Assembly: GCA_032717465.1 (NCBI GenBank)
Contig: CM064681.1
Coordinates: forward strand, 14,156,510-14,220,509
Direction: 5' to 3'
DNA length: 64,000 nt
Source of the DNA: Coenobita brevimanus
Taxonomy: Eukaryota > Arthropoda > Malacostraca > Decapoda > Coenobitidae
Each line of letters begins with the position of its first letter. The stretch's first letter is position 1. The notes beneath the pieces are model-generated. The model worked only from the letters and a program-made list of their open reading frames with translations, did not search any database and was not told the origin of the DNA. Made by a program: the position numbers and the translations under genes. Below, one piece after another: positions 42,279 to 53,165 of the stretch.

Positions 42279-43015
42279 TGTCACGTAGATTTAGTTCTAG
42301 GCAGTGACACCGACTGATCCCGAACAGGGTGCGTGACAGAACCCACAAGAGTTGGAATTTGGTGTCATAAATGGTCTGTAATCCTTTTGTTCCCGTTCAT
42401 TGAGGTTATCCTGTATCATAATTCTTCCGTCATTCATGATTCTCATGTATCACCATGTATGTTAGAAATAATCTTCTTGAATGGATTTGCATACTGTGGA
42501 GTAAGGTAGAGAGTCTAAAATTCCGCATTCCCTAAAACTTGTATTTACGTTTACAAAAACAATTTACCACAATAGATTATGAACCACATTACACACCGAA
42601 TAATGAACACCCTAATCATAATAACAAATATATATAGTTCTGCTATATGGGTCAGCAGATAACATCACTCACAAATACAGATATATACAGGTGTAAAACC
42701 ACAACCCGGCTCCGCCGACCACCGACCAGCCCTCGTCACCTCCTCCCTCGTCCCTGTCCAAGGTAGTTCTGTTCACTCCCTCCTCACCAGCTTCCTCTAC
42801 AATGCTGTTCAGAATTCGAACGATTCTGAACCCCCGAAGTCCTGGACCCTCAACACCTGACGTCATCGCAACAGTGTGCCAGAGCATGGTCCATTCATTC
42901 AGCCTCTGTTCCACATGTATTCCGAGGTAGCGAGTGGAGGTGGGAGATGCGGGTTTCGAACAGGGGGTGGATGGTCGGGTGAGCCGTGTCGTGTCTCATT
43001 GCCAGCCACATAACA
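42279..43015 (-). repeat. G2 5' LTR (737 bases), carries the empty piggyBac site
   Basis: On the minus strand it starts TGTTATGTGG and ends CTACGTGACA (TG...CA). It aligns with the other LTR throughout except the piggyBac insertion and one small indel region near 42410. The uninterrupted site CAGATATATACAGG lies at about 42679-42692. Confidence 0.9.
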
Positions 43016-43019
43016 CTGT

Positions 43020-43307
43020 CTATCTATCAATTCCCAGACGCCTTAATCCCATACGAGGTGGCCACAAACAAATCGCCTACACGTCACTCTGTTCCCCGCC
43101 ATTTCACTGCCCTCCTCCCAAATCACACACCTCTTTCTCATATACCTCTCCACTCCATCCCTCCATCTCATCCATGGCCTTCCCCTCCTTCTCTCCCCCT
43201 CCACCTCGCTCACTATACTCTCCTCATCAGCCTCTCACTCTCCATCCTCTCCACATGGCCAAATCACCTCAGTGTATTTCTCCTAATGCTTCCTGTCACA
43301 TCCACAT
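43020..43307 (-). pseudogene. LINE C polyprotein C-terminus
   Basis: The minus strand matches the segment RNTLRWFGHVERM...GRPRMRWRDGVE...W read on the plus strand at 22880-23130, with frame breaks. It is the 3' piece of LINE C left of G1. Visible words include the complement of CCACATGGCC (HVE region, about 43252-43261). Confidence 0.7.
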
Positions 43308-44130
43308 TGTTACATAGCCTATGATTTCATCATCCTTTGTGTAATTCTAACGTACAGTATGCTGCATGTTTGATCACGATTCGCCTCGTGGCTTCCATAG
43401 TGACCAGGCTTCCGTGTTCTACTTCTCTCTCCCCTTCTCCCCCTTATAGTAGAGTAAGTCGTTATTTCTGTTGTTCAGAGCAGGACTGTCAATTCTTCCT
43501 CCCCTGTGCTTCATTTGCGCGTCCTTCTTACAAGTTGTATGAAGCTCTGCCGGCCCCTATATAATGAGCTCAGTCTCTGCATTATTGCCACTTAGATCTA
43601 CTCATTTTGTTCACATCTCTGTCCTCCCCTGTATAGTGTATTATTATTTTTGTGAGTGCTCAGGAAGTCTCCAGCCATCTAGCTGCTGTATAATTTGAGT
43701 ATAAGTGTTAGTACCATTTTTCTTGTACTGTATAGCCTGAGGCGTTAATTTGCAGGCCTGGTAAGGTTTTTGTGATGCATGTAAAGTTTTTGGTGTCAGC
43801 CAAAATTAATAATATTTTGTACCTGTAATAATATTATATCTTACTTTAACTGAGCATTATTCGGTTTTCTCATTTATCAGGGCTGACTTAGATAAATTTG
43901 CTCTTGCTAAATTCATGTTAATAGAGGCTATTGCAGTTAACCATATATGTAACCTGTTTTGCCATTACATTATCCTTATGAGTCCTGAATGTTTAGTTGT
44001 TAGTTTGAGCATTACACTTTAACTTGTAATTTTACCTAACTCTTTTGTTTTGAACCTGGAACTTTGCGGGACAGTAGTGATTTTAGTATTCTCATTTGAA
44101 GTGTTCATTATCTCTCTCTGTTCCGTAACA
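43308..44130 (+). repeat. G1 5' LTR
   Basis: Begins TGTTACATAGCC and ends CCGTAACA. It matches 48813-49633 with scattered substitutions. A TATATAA box lies at 43558-43564. Confidence 0.95.
43558..43564 (+). promoter_or_regulatory. Candidate TATA box in the G1 LTR
   Basis: TATATAA after a GC-rich CCGGCCCC stretch, conserved at 49063-49069 in the other LTR. It is the best candidate for the element promoter; the start site is not visible from sequence alone. Confidence 0.5.
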
Positions 44131-44136
44131 TAAATT

Positions 44137-44150
44137 TGGCGACATCTTAT
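44137..44150 (+). promoter_or_regulatory. Candidate G1 primer-binding site
   Basis: TGGCGACATCTTAT starts six bases after the LTR end. The TGG start fits the CCA end of a tRNA, and TGGCGAC openings are common in Ty3-type elements. The tRNA is not identified. Confidence 0.45.
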
Positions 44151-44211
44151 CAGGATATTCAGGATATTATCATAAGGATATTGTTTGATATTTTGTGACT
44201 GTGATTTATTC

Positions 44212-45576
44212 ATGATGTCTACTATTACTACGCTTGATGAAGCCAAAGATTTTTTGTGAAATGTGCAAACAGTGTGTGATGTAGAAAAAAGAACAAAGAA
44301 TGAACTTAAGCTTGTTGCTCAACTATTGGGAATTGCTGTTCGCTCTCATCATTCTAAAGATCAAATTGTTGACATGATTAATAAAAGCTTGTTTAATGTA
44401 ACTCCTCCAGATGAGCAAACGCAGATTGAAATAGCTAAGTTACAGCTAGCCCTGGAGGAGGCTTGTGCTAAGGAGGCTGAGTCTGAGGCTCGTATTCAGG
44501 AGGCACAGGCACAAATTGAAATTGCTAGGATTCAGGCAGACCATGAGTATCGCATGAAACAAAGTGGAACTGGATCATCTAGCTCTGATGATTTTGATGT
44601 GGCTAAAAATGTTAAACTTGTCCCTCCTTTTAATGAATCTGATTTAACAAAGTATTTTCATTTGTTTAAGAGGGTAGCTACAGGATTTAATTGGCCCAAA
44701 AAGTATTGGCCAGTACTCCTACAGACTGTTCTCACCGGTAAAGCTCAAGTAACTTATGCATCTTTGCCTCAGGATCAATCTGATAATTATGATGTAGTTA
44801 AGAGCTTGATTCTTAAGGCCTATGAGCTTGTTCCTGAAGCCTATAGAGTAAAATTTAGGACAATTTACAAGCAAGATAAGCAATCCCATGTTGAGTATGC
44901 AAAAATCAAAGAAGATCTGTTAGAGCAGTAGTTAAATTCTAAGAATGTAAATTCTGATTTTGAAAAATTTAAGCAGATAATTTTGCTGGAGGACTTCAAA
45001 AGGTGTATTAATAATGATGTAAGCCTATATCTTGATGAGAAAAGAATAGATAATTTGTCTGATGCTGCAGTTTTAGCTGATGAATATGTTTTCACTCACA
45101 AGAGATATTCTAAAGAAAAAAGGAAAGCTGAGAGTAAGTACGTTGCCTCTACTCAGAGTACAGGTAACAGAAAAGAGAATAAAGATGATGTTTCTCAGGA
45201 AGTAAATACCAGCTCCACCTCTAGATTTCAGAAAAGTAAATGTACTTATTGTAGTAAGCTTGGTCATACTACGGAGAAATGTTTCAGGAGACAGCGTGAT
45301 GTGAACAAAAAGGAGTCTTTAAATATTCAGTCAATTGGTCTAGTGTCCACCCTTGAGAGTTCCCAGAATTCTTTAACCGAGTTAACTGAACCTGCTTTGA
45401 GGGGTAAATTAAATTCTCATGATGAAGCTCCTCTTTTGAGCAGTAACGTGGATGACACTCTCAAGAGTTCATGTGCTATTTCCTGTCTGATGGTTTTGTC
45501 AGTCCTCTGGACAATAATGACAGGAAATCATTTAAAATATATCGTGATACAGGTGCTTGCCAATCCCTTATGCTGA
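44212..45576 (+). pseudogene. G1 gag
   Basis: ATG at 44212, with a TGA at 44257-44259 and a TAG at 44929-44931 in the same frame. The N-terminus has a SAP-like stretch (LVAQLLGIAVRSHHSKDQIV), then a long Ala/Glu-rich helix (EACAKEAESEARIQEAQAQI). The capsid-like part has FDVAKNVKLVPPFNESDLTK, LLQTVLTGKAQVTYASL and LKAYELVPEAYRVKFR. A CCHC knuckle (CTYCSKLGHTTEKC, 45241-45282) closes it. The same blocks are in G2 and G3. Gag would form the particle and bind the RNA. Confidence 0.88.
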
Positions 45577-45812
45577 CCAGTGTTCTAGGCGCTAATGTTA
45601 ATTCCTCTGATGAAACTGTAATCTTACAAGGTGTAGGGAATAATTACTTCTCTGTCCCTCTGTGCAGAGTGAATTTAGAGTCTGGTTTTGTTAATGGTTC
45701 CGTTATGGTTGGGTTGGTTGAGACACTCCCAATGTCAGGTGTAACTTTCTTGGAAATGATAATGGTGGAAGTCAAGTGTGTCCAGTTCCTCAATTGTCTA
45801 GTGAACCAGTGA
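45471..45812 (+). pseudogene. G1 aspartyl protease
   Basis: A frame overlapping the end of gag reads FKIYRDTGACQSLMLTSVL, with the catalytic D-T-G, then VPLCRVNLESGFVNGSVMVG and LPMSGVTFL. It ends at 45812. The next frame (from 45776) continues with the linker VFSACAVTRAKSK. The protease therefore sits between gag and integrase. The overlap with gag suggests expression by a frameshift in the parent element. Confidence 0.85.
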
Positions 45813-47250
45813 CTGCGACCCAGGATTGTGATGTCCCTGATGTGTTCTCTGCATGTGCTGTCACTAGGGCTAAGTCTAAAGTTACTGGTGACTTAGAGGA
45901 TAATGATGATGATGTTAACCTAGCTGACACTTTTCTTGCTAATTTGGACCACTCACCAGATGAGGCAGTACCCCGTAGTGTTGATAATTTGTCTCGTCAA
46001 GAGTTGGTTGAGTTGCAGGTTGCTGACCCTGAGTTGAAAGGTCTAGCTAACTCTGCTTGCAGTGAGGAAGAGTCAGCTGGTGCTTCTACTTGTTATCATA
46101 TAAAGTCAGGAGTACTTATGAGAAAGTGGAGACCCCCAACAGCATCAGCCGACGGTGAATGGGAGGTTGTACATCAAGTTGTCATCCCTCGTGTTTGTAG
46201 GCAGGATATCATTAGAGTGGCTCATGATTCCAGTTTGGCAGGACACCTTGGAGTGAGGAAGAGTGTGGCACGCATTTTGAAACACTTCTACTGGCCAGGT
46301 ATCTTCAGAGATGTTTCCTGGTATCGTAAGTCTTGTCACACCTGTCAAGTTGTGGGGAAGTGTAATCAGATCGAAAAGGTTGCACCTCCAGTTCCCATTC
46401 CTCCTTTTGAGGCGCCTTTCACCTGTATGTTGGTGGATATTGTGGGCCGTCTTCCTAAGACTTCTTCAGGATTTTCTTATGTGTTGACCCTGATTGATAT
46501 GGCTACTCGTTATCATGAAGCCATTCCACTCAGAAATATCTCAGCAAAGAACGTGGTTAAGGAAATGCTAGGGTTCTTCACCAAGTTTGGTCTGCCCAAG
46601 GAGGTACAGTCAGACCGGGGAAGTAATTTCATGTCAAATGTTTTCAAGTAGTCTCTGAAAGAGTTGGGCATCACCCAGATCACGTCTTCAGCTTACCGTC
46701 CCCAGACCCAAGGAGCATTGGAGAGATATCATCAAACACTCAAATCGATGGTCAGGAAATACTGTTTGGAACATCAGAAAGACTGGATAAAGGTCTTCCA
46801 TTCGTTGTATTTGCCACAAGAGAATCTCCAAATGAATCACTGGGCTTCTCACCCTTTGAACTACTGTTTGGCCATGAAGTAAGAGGACCCCTTAAGTTAC
46901 TCAAGGAATGCTGGCTGTCGGAGGAAGATGACGTCAACTTGCTGGAGTATGTGATGAAGTTCAAAGAGCGGCTGTCCACTGCTTTACAGCTGGCGAGAGA
47001 GAATTTAGGAGCTGCTCAGGAGAAGATGAAGACTTGGTATGATAAGAAGTCCAGGTTACGCCACCTTCAGCCAGGAGATCAGGTTTTGATTCTGCTACCA
47101 GTGCATGGGCAACCTCTTCAAGCCAAGTTTAGTGGTCCTTATTTCGTGAAGAAACTCAGTGATGTCAACTATGTCATCGCCACACCAGATCGTAGAAAGA
47201 ACAAGCAACTTTGGCACATCAGCATGCTAAAGTTATATCACAGGCGGGAC
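45776..47250 (+). pseudogene. G1 integrase
   Basis: Zinc domain HHCC: AHDSSLAGHLG (46219 on) and CHTCQVVGK (about 46336-46362). Core: MLVDIVGRLPKT (first Asp), VQSDRGSNF (second Asp, about 46606-46632) and QGALERYHQTLKSM (Glu, about 46710). A TAG at 46649-46651 and a frame change near 46800-46900 break it. The C-terminal part has WYDKKSRLRHLQPGDQVLIL and the GPY/F module (FSGPYFVKK, about 47130), ending WHISMLKLYHRR. It would insert the cDNA into the genome. It lies upstream of the RT. Confidence 0.92.
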
Positions 47251-48331
47251 GAAAATAACCCAGTCTGCACTGTAGCTGTTCCACCCGAGTCTGCAAGTGA
47301 AGTTCTCCCATGCAGTATGAGCCTGAGTGATAGTTTGGGGAAGAATCCTGATATCATGAATGATCTCCAGACTAAGCTTTCTCATCTAGCTCCCGAGGAA
47401 AGGCAGGAGTTTTCGGCATTACTGCAGGAGTACCTGCAAGTGTTCCGTGCTGCTCCAGGAAGAACCACTGTGTTGATGCATGATGTCGATGTTGGAGACG
47501 CAAAGCCAATTAAATTGCCTCCTTACCGTGTGAACCCAGTGAAAGTTCCTCTCATCCAGAAGGAGCTTGGCTACCTGTTGGACCACAAGATGATTGAGCC
47601 CTGTCAGAGCGAGTGGAGTTCTCCTGTCACTCTAGTCCCTAAGCCAGGTGGGTCACAGCGGTTTGCATCGACTACAGACGTGTTAATCAGATAACCAAAA
47701 CAGACACTTACCCTCTCCCTCGCGTGGAAGATTGCATAGACAAGATCGGAAAGGCTAGGTACATAAGTGTTTGATTTGTTAAAGGGATACTGGCAAGTAC
47801 CTATGACAACGTGCTAGGGAGATCTCATGTTTTGTAACACTAGGAAAGACTTTTGCATGTTCTGTAATGCCATATGGTATGAAGAATGCACCAGCCACAT
47901 TTCAGAAGCTCATGAATGTTGTAACAGAGGGTTTGGCAGGGTGTGTTGTTTATAATGATGATGTATTAATCTTCAGTGACAACTGGAAAGATCACCTATG
48001 CCATGTCAGTAAATTTTTTGAGCGTTTGGTTCAGGCTAATCTTGTAGCTAATTTATCAAAGTGTGAGTTTGGTCAAGCTAAAGTTCAGTACCTTGGGTAC
48101 GTAATTGGTGATGGACACGTTGCACCACCAGCAGCTAAGGTTCAGGTTATAAGTGATCTTCCCAGACCTAAAAGTAGGAAAGAGCTACAAAGATTTTTGG
48201 GAATGGTAGGTTATTACAGGAGATTTGTTCTTAACTTTTCAATTCTTTTATCACCACTTACAGACCTACTGAAAAAGGGAGTTAAATTTGTTTGGACCGA
48301 TAATTGTGAATCCTCTTTCAGTAAACTTTAA
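47251..48331 (+). pseudogene. G1 reverse transcriptase
   Basis: The RT N-terminus (PEERQEFSALLQEYLQVF, VDVGDAKPIKLPPYRVNP, LDHKMIEPCQSEWSSPVTLV) is in the same open frame (46939-47694) as the integrase GPY/F module, so the two are fused and not a chance join. It continues through shifts with YPLPRVEDCID, VFDLLKGYWQVP (about 47770, catalytic Asp), MPYGMKNAPATFQKLM and the active site VVYNDDVLIF (about 47950), where Asn replaces the usual Ile/Leu/Val. KCEFGQAKVQYLGYVI and RPKSRKELQRFLGMVGYYRR follow. Confidence 0.92.
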
Positions 48332-48352
48332 GCTATCCTATTAAGTCAGCCA

Positions 48353-48751
48353 GTGCTCGCTACTCCAAATTTTGCTAAGCCTTTTAAGATGGCTGTTGAC
48401 GTAAGTGATACAGGAGCTGGGGCTGTTTTGCTGCAAGAAGATGATCAGGGTATTGAACACCCTGTATCTTATTACAGTAAGAAGTTCACTCCACCTCAAA
48501 AGAACTACTCAACTATTGAGAAAGAGCTTTTGGCCTTGATTTTGGGTTTACAGCATTTTTCATTTTATTTGTGTTCTGGTTTTGACCCCATAGTCATTTA
48601 TACCGATCATAACCCACTGAAATTCCTTAGTAAGTTTAAAGATAAAAGTCAGAGATTGACAAGATGGAGTCTACTTCTTCAGGAGTATTCATTAGACATA
48701 CATGTCAAGGGGAAAGAAAATGTTATTGCAGATTCCTTATCTAGACTTTAG
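48353..48751 (+). pseudogene. G1 RNase H
   Basis: An open 132-codon frame with FKMAVDVSDTGAGAVLLQ (Asp), YSTIEKELLALILGLQHF (Glu) and IYTDHNPLKFL (Asp), ending KGKENVIADSLSRL before a stop, as in Ty3-type RNase H. A stop at 48329-48331 separates it from the RT. It is the last domain: only about 60 bases and the purine tract lie between it and the 3' LTR, so there is no integrase after it. Confidence 0.92.
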
Positions 48752-48812
48752 ACAGATTGTTTTAGAGTAATAAGAAATTTCCTTTGTAAATTTCTTTTTC
48801 TTTGTGGGGAGG

Positions 48813-49633
48813 TGTTACATAGCCTATGATTTCATCATCCTTTGTATAATTCTAACGTACAGTATGCTGCGTGTTTGATCACAATTCGCTTCGTGGCTTC
48901 CATAGTGACCAGGCTTCCGTGTTCTACCTCACTCCCCCCTTCTCCCCCTTATAGTAGAGTAAGTCGTTATTTCTGTTGTTCAGAGCAGGACTGTCAACTC
49001 TTCCTTCCCTGTGCTTCACTTGCGCATCGTTCTTACAAGTTGTATCAAGCTCTGCCGGCCCCTATATAATGAGCTCAGTCTCTGCATTATTGCCACTTAG
49101 ATCTACTCATTTTGTTCACATCTCTGTCCTCCCCTGTATAGTGTATTATTATTTTTGTGAGTGCTCAGGAAGTCTCCAGCCATCTAGCTGCTGTATAATT
49201 TGAGTATAAGTGTTATTACCATTTTTCTTGTACTGTATAGCCTGAGGCGTTAATTCACAGGCCTGGTAAGGTTTTTGTGATTCATGTAAAGTTTTTGGTG
49301 TCAGCCAGAATTAATAATATTTTGTATCTGTAATAATATTATATCTTACTTTAACTGAGCATTATTTGGCTTTCTCATTTATCAGGGCTGTCTTGGGTAA
49401 ATTTGCTCTTGCTAAATTCATGTTAATAGAGGCTATTGCAGTTAACCATATATGTAACCTGTTTTGCCATTACATTATCCTTATGAGTCCTGAATGTTTA
49501 GTTGTTTGTTTGAGCATTAAACTTTACCTTGTAATTTTACCTAACCCTTTTGTTTTGAACCTAGAACTTTGCGGGACAGTAGTGATTATAGTATTCTCAC
49601 TTGAAGTGTTCATTATCTCTCTGTTCCGTAACA
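48813..49633 (+). repeat. G1 3' LTR
   Basis: Starts TGTTACATAG right after the purine tract GGGGAGG, ends CCGTAACA, followed by the ACAT duplication at 49634-49637. Confidence 0.95.
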
Positions 49634-49663
49634 ACATCCACTCCACAATGCTCCTTCACTTCC

Positions 49664-52318
49664 TCAATTGTCAGTCTCTCTCCATGTGACTTCACAGGCT
49701 CCTCTTAAATAACTCTTTTCCACTGCTCTCACTCTTGACTTGTGTCCCTCCAATAACGTCCAAGTTTCACTTCCATACATTAGAGTTAGTATCACAATAC
49801 TGTCATGTAATAACATTTTCACTTCTATGCTCACGTCCCTGTTTCTTATCATCGCCTTCAAGGATCCAGCAAACTTTCTTCCTTGTTGTACCCTTTCAAG
49901 CACTTCACCCTCCAAACTTCCATCCCTACTTTTACACTACCTAAGTACTTAAAGGTACTCATATTTTCCATTTACTCATCATCCAACCTCACTGTACATT
50001 CACTGACTTCACCTCTCTCGAAGACCATAACTTTACTCTTCCCTACATTCACCTTTAGATTCCGTTTCTTACATACTTTCCCAAACTCATCCACCAAGCC
50101 TTGCAGCTCCCCTTCGTCTTCACTTAACAACACAGTATCATATGGAAAAAGCAGTACAGGGAGTTTCCAAACACTGCCCTCTCTCATTAGGGCCACTCCA
50201 ACATCCACTGCCCTACCTTGTATCTCTTTTATAACCCCATCCATATACAGACTGAACAACCACGGAGACATGACACATCCCTGTTTCAACCCTACCCTCA
50301 AATAGAAAAACTCACTCAGTTCACTATCCACACGCAATGCAGCCTTAACACCCTCATACATACTCTTCACGGCATTCAACAACTTCCCATCTGCTCCATA
50401 TATTCTTAATACTTTCCACAGTCCTTGTCTATCCACCCTGTCATAATTGTGCTTTCTCCAAATCCATGAAGGCTGCACACAACTTCTTTCCCTTCTCTAG
50501 AAACTCTTCCACTAAAGATCTAAGAACGAATATCTGATCTACACAACCTCTTCTCTTCCTAAAGCCTCCCTGTTCTTCTCCAACTAATTCCTCTGTTAAT
50601 TCCCTAACTCTGTCAATAAGTATCCTACCATATACTTTTCCTATTACACTAAGAAGACAAATGCCCCTATGATTACCACACACTTCTTTTTCCCCTTTCC
50701 CTTTGTACAAGGGAATAATTATACCTGACTTCCAATCCTCCGGGACTCTACCTTCCTCCCAGGCCACTCTGCACATCTTCCACATCCATTCTACTACTAT
50801 CTCTCCCCCATGCTTCAGCATTTCACCACACACTCCATCACTTCCTGGAGCCTTCTCATTTTGACTTTCTTCATTGCTTGTACAACTTTCATCCTACTGG
50901 TATCTTCCTATCTTCTCACCTCCCTCCTTCTCCCAGCCATTCCCCAGCCACTTATACTCGCATTACTTTCATTCTCTATGTTCAACAATTCATTAGAGTG
51001 TTCTCTCCATCTACTCACTTCTCCCTACTCAACTAGTAATCTACCGTTTTTATCTTTCACTTCCCTACTAACTTCCTTACCACCCTCTCGGACTCTTTTT
51101 ACCTCTTTCTAGAACATTTTCTTACCTTCCCTCCACTATACACTCAAATTCCTTCCAAATTCCTCATCCACTCTCTTCTTTCTGTTACTAACTTTTTCAT
51201 CTCTCTCTTCCTTTATGCATATAACTCCCTCTTCCGTCTCTCAACTTCTTCCACACCCCTACTTCTCATCCATTCATTATATGCTTTTTTCTTTTTTGCC
51301 ACAGCCTGTCTCACCTCTTGATTCCAACGTGCTGTTCCTTGCACCCCATTTTGTCTTCTCTTCACCCCACGCACCACCTCACATGCTGCACATATTTCTT
51401 CTGTGAATTTCTTGCACACATCTTCCATGTCCCCCTCTGCTCCAGTTCATATTTATCCAGTCGTTCCTCCACTTCTCTTATTTCATTTTATTTTTTTTTT
51501 TTACATCCTCTTGTAACCTTTCCACTCCCTTTACATCTACTCCTTCCTCCCGTCCTCCCCTTCTTCTATTTCTCCATTTTACTTGGACCTTGATTCTGAC
51601 CACCACTTGGTGGTGGTCAGAAAGTCCACTTCCCCAACATTATATGCTTTTGCATCCATTACACATCTTCGCATCCTTTCATCCACACACACATATCAAC
51701 CATTGCCTTCCTTTCATTCATTTCACCACTCATCCTTCTCATCACTCGCCATGTATACCTGTGGATCACTTTGTGCCTGAAGTGGGTATTGGGTATCACC
51801 AACTCCCTCCCGGCACAAATGTCCACTAAAGCACTGCCATTCTCATCTATCTCAGCAGGCACACCCCACTCACCAACTACTCTATCTACCTTCACATTCC
51901 CTGCTTTACCATACATATAACCAATCAGCAACACTCTCTCATTCCTTTCAAACTTTTCCATGCACACTTCCACATTTGTCCAGGACTCTTCTCTCACTCT
52001 GCTTGCACGATCTTGCGTTGGCACACACGCACACAATCGCCCACATCTGTAGTCCAACTTTCAGTCTTACCCACACAATCCTTGAGCCAACATACTCTCA
52101 TATTCTTCCATCTGTTACTCACAATACACACTCCTTCTTTTGCCTTCTCATTCTCACCTACTCTTGCACATATACCCCATCCATACTCCCATTCTTTCAC
52201 ACTCACACCTCACCATTTACTTTCAGTTAATCCACACACATCCACTTTCGCACCCTCAAGCACCTGAGCAATCTCTCTCTCTCTTGCACCTCATCATTCG
52301 CACCCCTTACATTCCACG
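49664..52318 (-). pseudogene. LINE C endonuclease and RT
   Basis: The endonuclease starts at 52318 with WNVRG, then VCGLTESKW and KVDRVVGEWG (51900s). The RT pieces are 50833-50444 (VPEDWKSGIIIPLYKGKGEK, NHRGICLLSVIGKVYGRIL, GEEQGGFRKRRGCVDQIF, FMDLEKA) and 50478-49975 (LKQGCVMSPWLFSLYMDGVI). The palm active site, normally FADD, reads FPYDTVLL (near 50145), so the first catalytic Asp position is Tyr. The C-terminal domain (LMYGSETWTLLEGHKSRVRA) is in 49915-49664. Several frameshifts. Clade not assigned; it is of the general RTE/CR1/L2-like sort. Confidence 0.8.
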
Positions 52319-52576
52319 ATGACGCTGAAGTTTGAAAACAATACTCCCAAGGCAGTTAAAAATAGAATAGAATATGCGGTAGATTGGTCAGTGGGACGGA
52401 GTATTAGGAGAGGAAGGAAATGTTCCAGGAACAGAGAGGGTGGGAGGGCTTTACCACCCTGCTTGATGGCAAGGTGTGTGTGGAAGCGGACTGTTGTGGA
52501 GTAGAAGCGAGTGAGAAGGTGGGCAAGTGGGAGTAGGGTCATCGCCAACATATGTGATGTTTGGTGTTGGTATGTG

Positions 52577-52802
52577 AAATATTGCTCCCTCTGGATGAAC
52601 AGTGTGTGGATGTAGACTCACGATTAAATAGTATAATCCGTCTGGAGCTTAGGAGGGCCTGAATGTGTAATACTTGTATGAAAACTAATGTATGAATGTT
52701 TTAAAAAGAATATAATATACGATGATCAATGTTTGTGGATGTTGTGTCACAGCTATCCAGACTAATGAAATAGCACCTCGAAGAAAGCGACATCATTTGT
52801 GG
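52577..52802 (-). repeat. Dispersed repeat S, copy 2
   Basis: Inverted copy of 18762-18983. It lies between the LINE C main copy and another LINE C fragment. Confidence 0.75.
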
Positions 52803-52809
52803 ACTGAAC

Positions 52810-53155
52810 ATCCGTAACAGGGAAGGAAGATTGTTAGTTCACTGAAAGCAATGATGAGAAATAGGGAGGTGATTATGGAAGTTAAGAAGTCACTGCATTA
52901 CAGTATAGTGGTCCCAACCCTGACATATGGAAGCGAGGCGTGGACCTTGCTAGAGGGGAACAAGTCAAGAGTGAGCAGTGGAAATGAGTTACTTGAGAGG
53001 AGCATGTGGAGTAACATGGAGGGACAGGTTGACGAATGAAGAAGTGAAGGAACGTTGTGGGGTGGATGTGGATATGGCTGAGAAAATTAGGAGAAATACA
53101 TTGAGGTGGTTTGAACATGTAGAGAGAATGGAGAATGACATATTGGCAGCTTCAG
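52810..53155 (+). pseudogene. LINE C fragment, RT C-terminal domain
   Basis: Plus-strand pieces encode MMRNREVIMEVKKSLHYS, LTYGSEAWTLLEGNKSRV and RGACGVTWRDRL, then RCGVDVDMAEKIRRNT and LRWFEHVERMEND. These match the C-terminal domain of LINE C (49915-49664 and 22796-23000). It is truncated at both ends and frameshifted near 52980, and it joins the BEL/Pao-like gag at about 53160. Confidence 0.8.
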
Positions 53156-53165
53156 AGAAGGTAAT

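Larger units (their letters stand above)
37872..43015 (-). mobile_element. G2: internally deleted LTR retrotransposon (Gmr1-like)
   Basis: Two LTRs in direct repeat (37872-39899 including a piggyBac insertion of 1285 bases plus its 4-base duplication, and 42279-43015), a 4-base duplication CTGT (37868-37871 and 43016-43019), a purine tract before the 3' LTR (39900-39912, minus strand) and a primer-binding site at 42257-42274. The interior (39900-42278) keeps gag, the protease and the integrase zinc domain only; integrase core, RT and RNase H are deleted. G2 sits in the GATA tail of LINE C. The protease-then-integrase order matches G1. Confidence 0.88.
43308..49633 (+). mobile_element. G1: complete Gmr1-like LTR retrotransposon with integrase before RT
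   Basis: LTRs at 43308-44130 (823 bases) and 48813-49633 (821 bases), each TGTTACATAG...CCGTAACA, and a 4-base duplication ACAT (43304-43307 and 49634-49637). A purine tract GGGGAGG (48806-48812) precedes the 3' LTR. The interior reads gag, protease, integrase, RT, RNase H. The enzymes are Ty3/gypsy type but the order is the copia one; Gmr1-group elements are known for this. Scattered stops and shifts inactivate it, although the LTRs remain very similar. Confidence 0.92.
43016..52320 (-). mobile_element. LINE C main copy, split by G1
   Basis: Minus-strand LINE running from the endonuclease (52318) through RT (50833-49980) to the C-terminus (43300-43030) and a GATA-type tail at 43016-43030, which continues at 37860-37871 beyond G2. 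G1 (43308-49633) splits it with an ACAT duplication. The joined sequence matches the intact stretch at about 22858-22890 (complement). Related fragments lie at 22796-23161 and 52810-53155. An upstream segment to about 52551 may also belong to it. Confidence 0.85.

Noticed and set aside
43337..43564. A 75-codon frame present in both G1 LTRs (also 48842-49069)
   Set aside because: The conservation only reflects LTR identity, and the frame has no recognisable motif.
43308..49633. An endogenous retrovirus with an envelope gene
   Set aside because: No frame follows RNase H before the 3' LTR, and no envelope-like frame is present between the LTRs.
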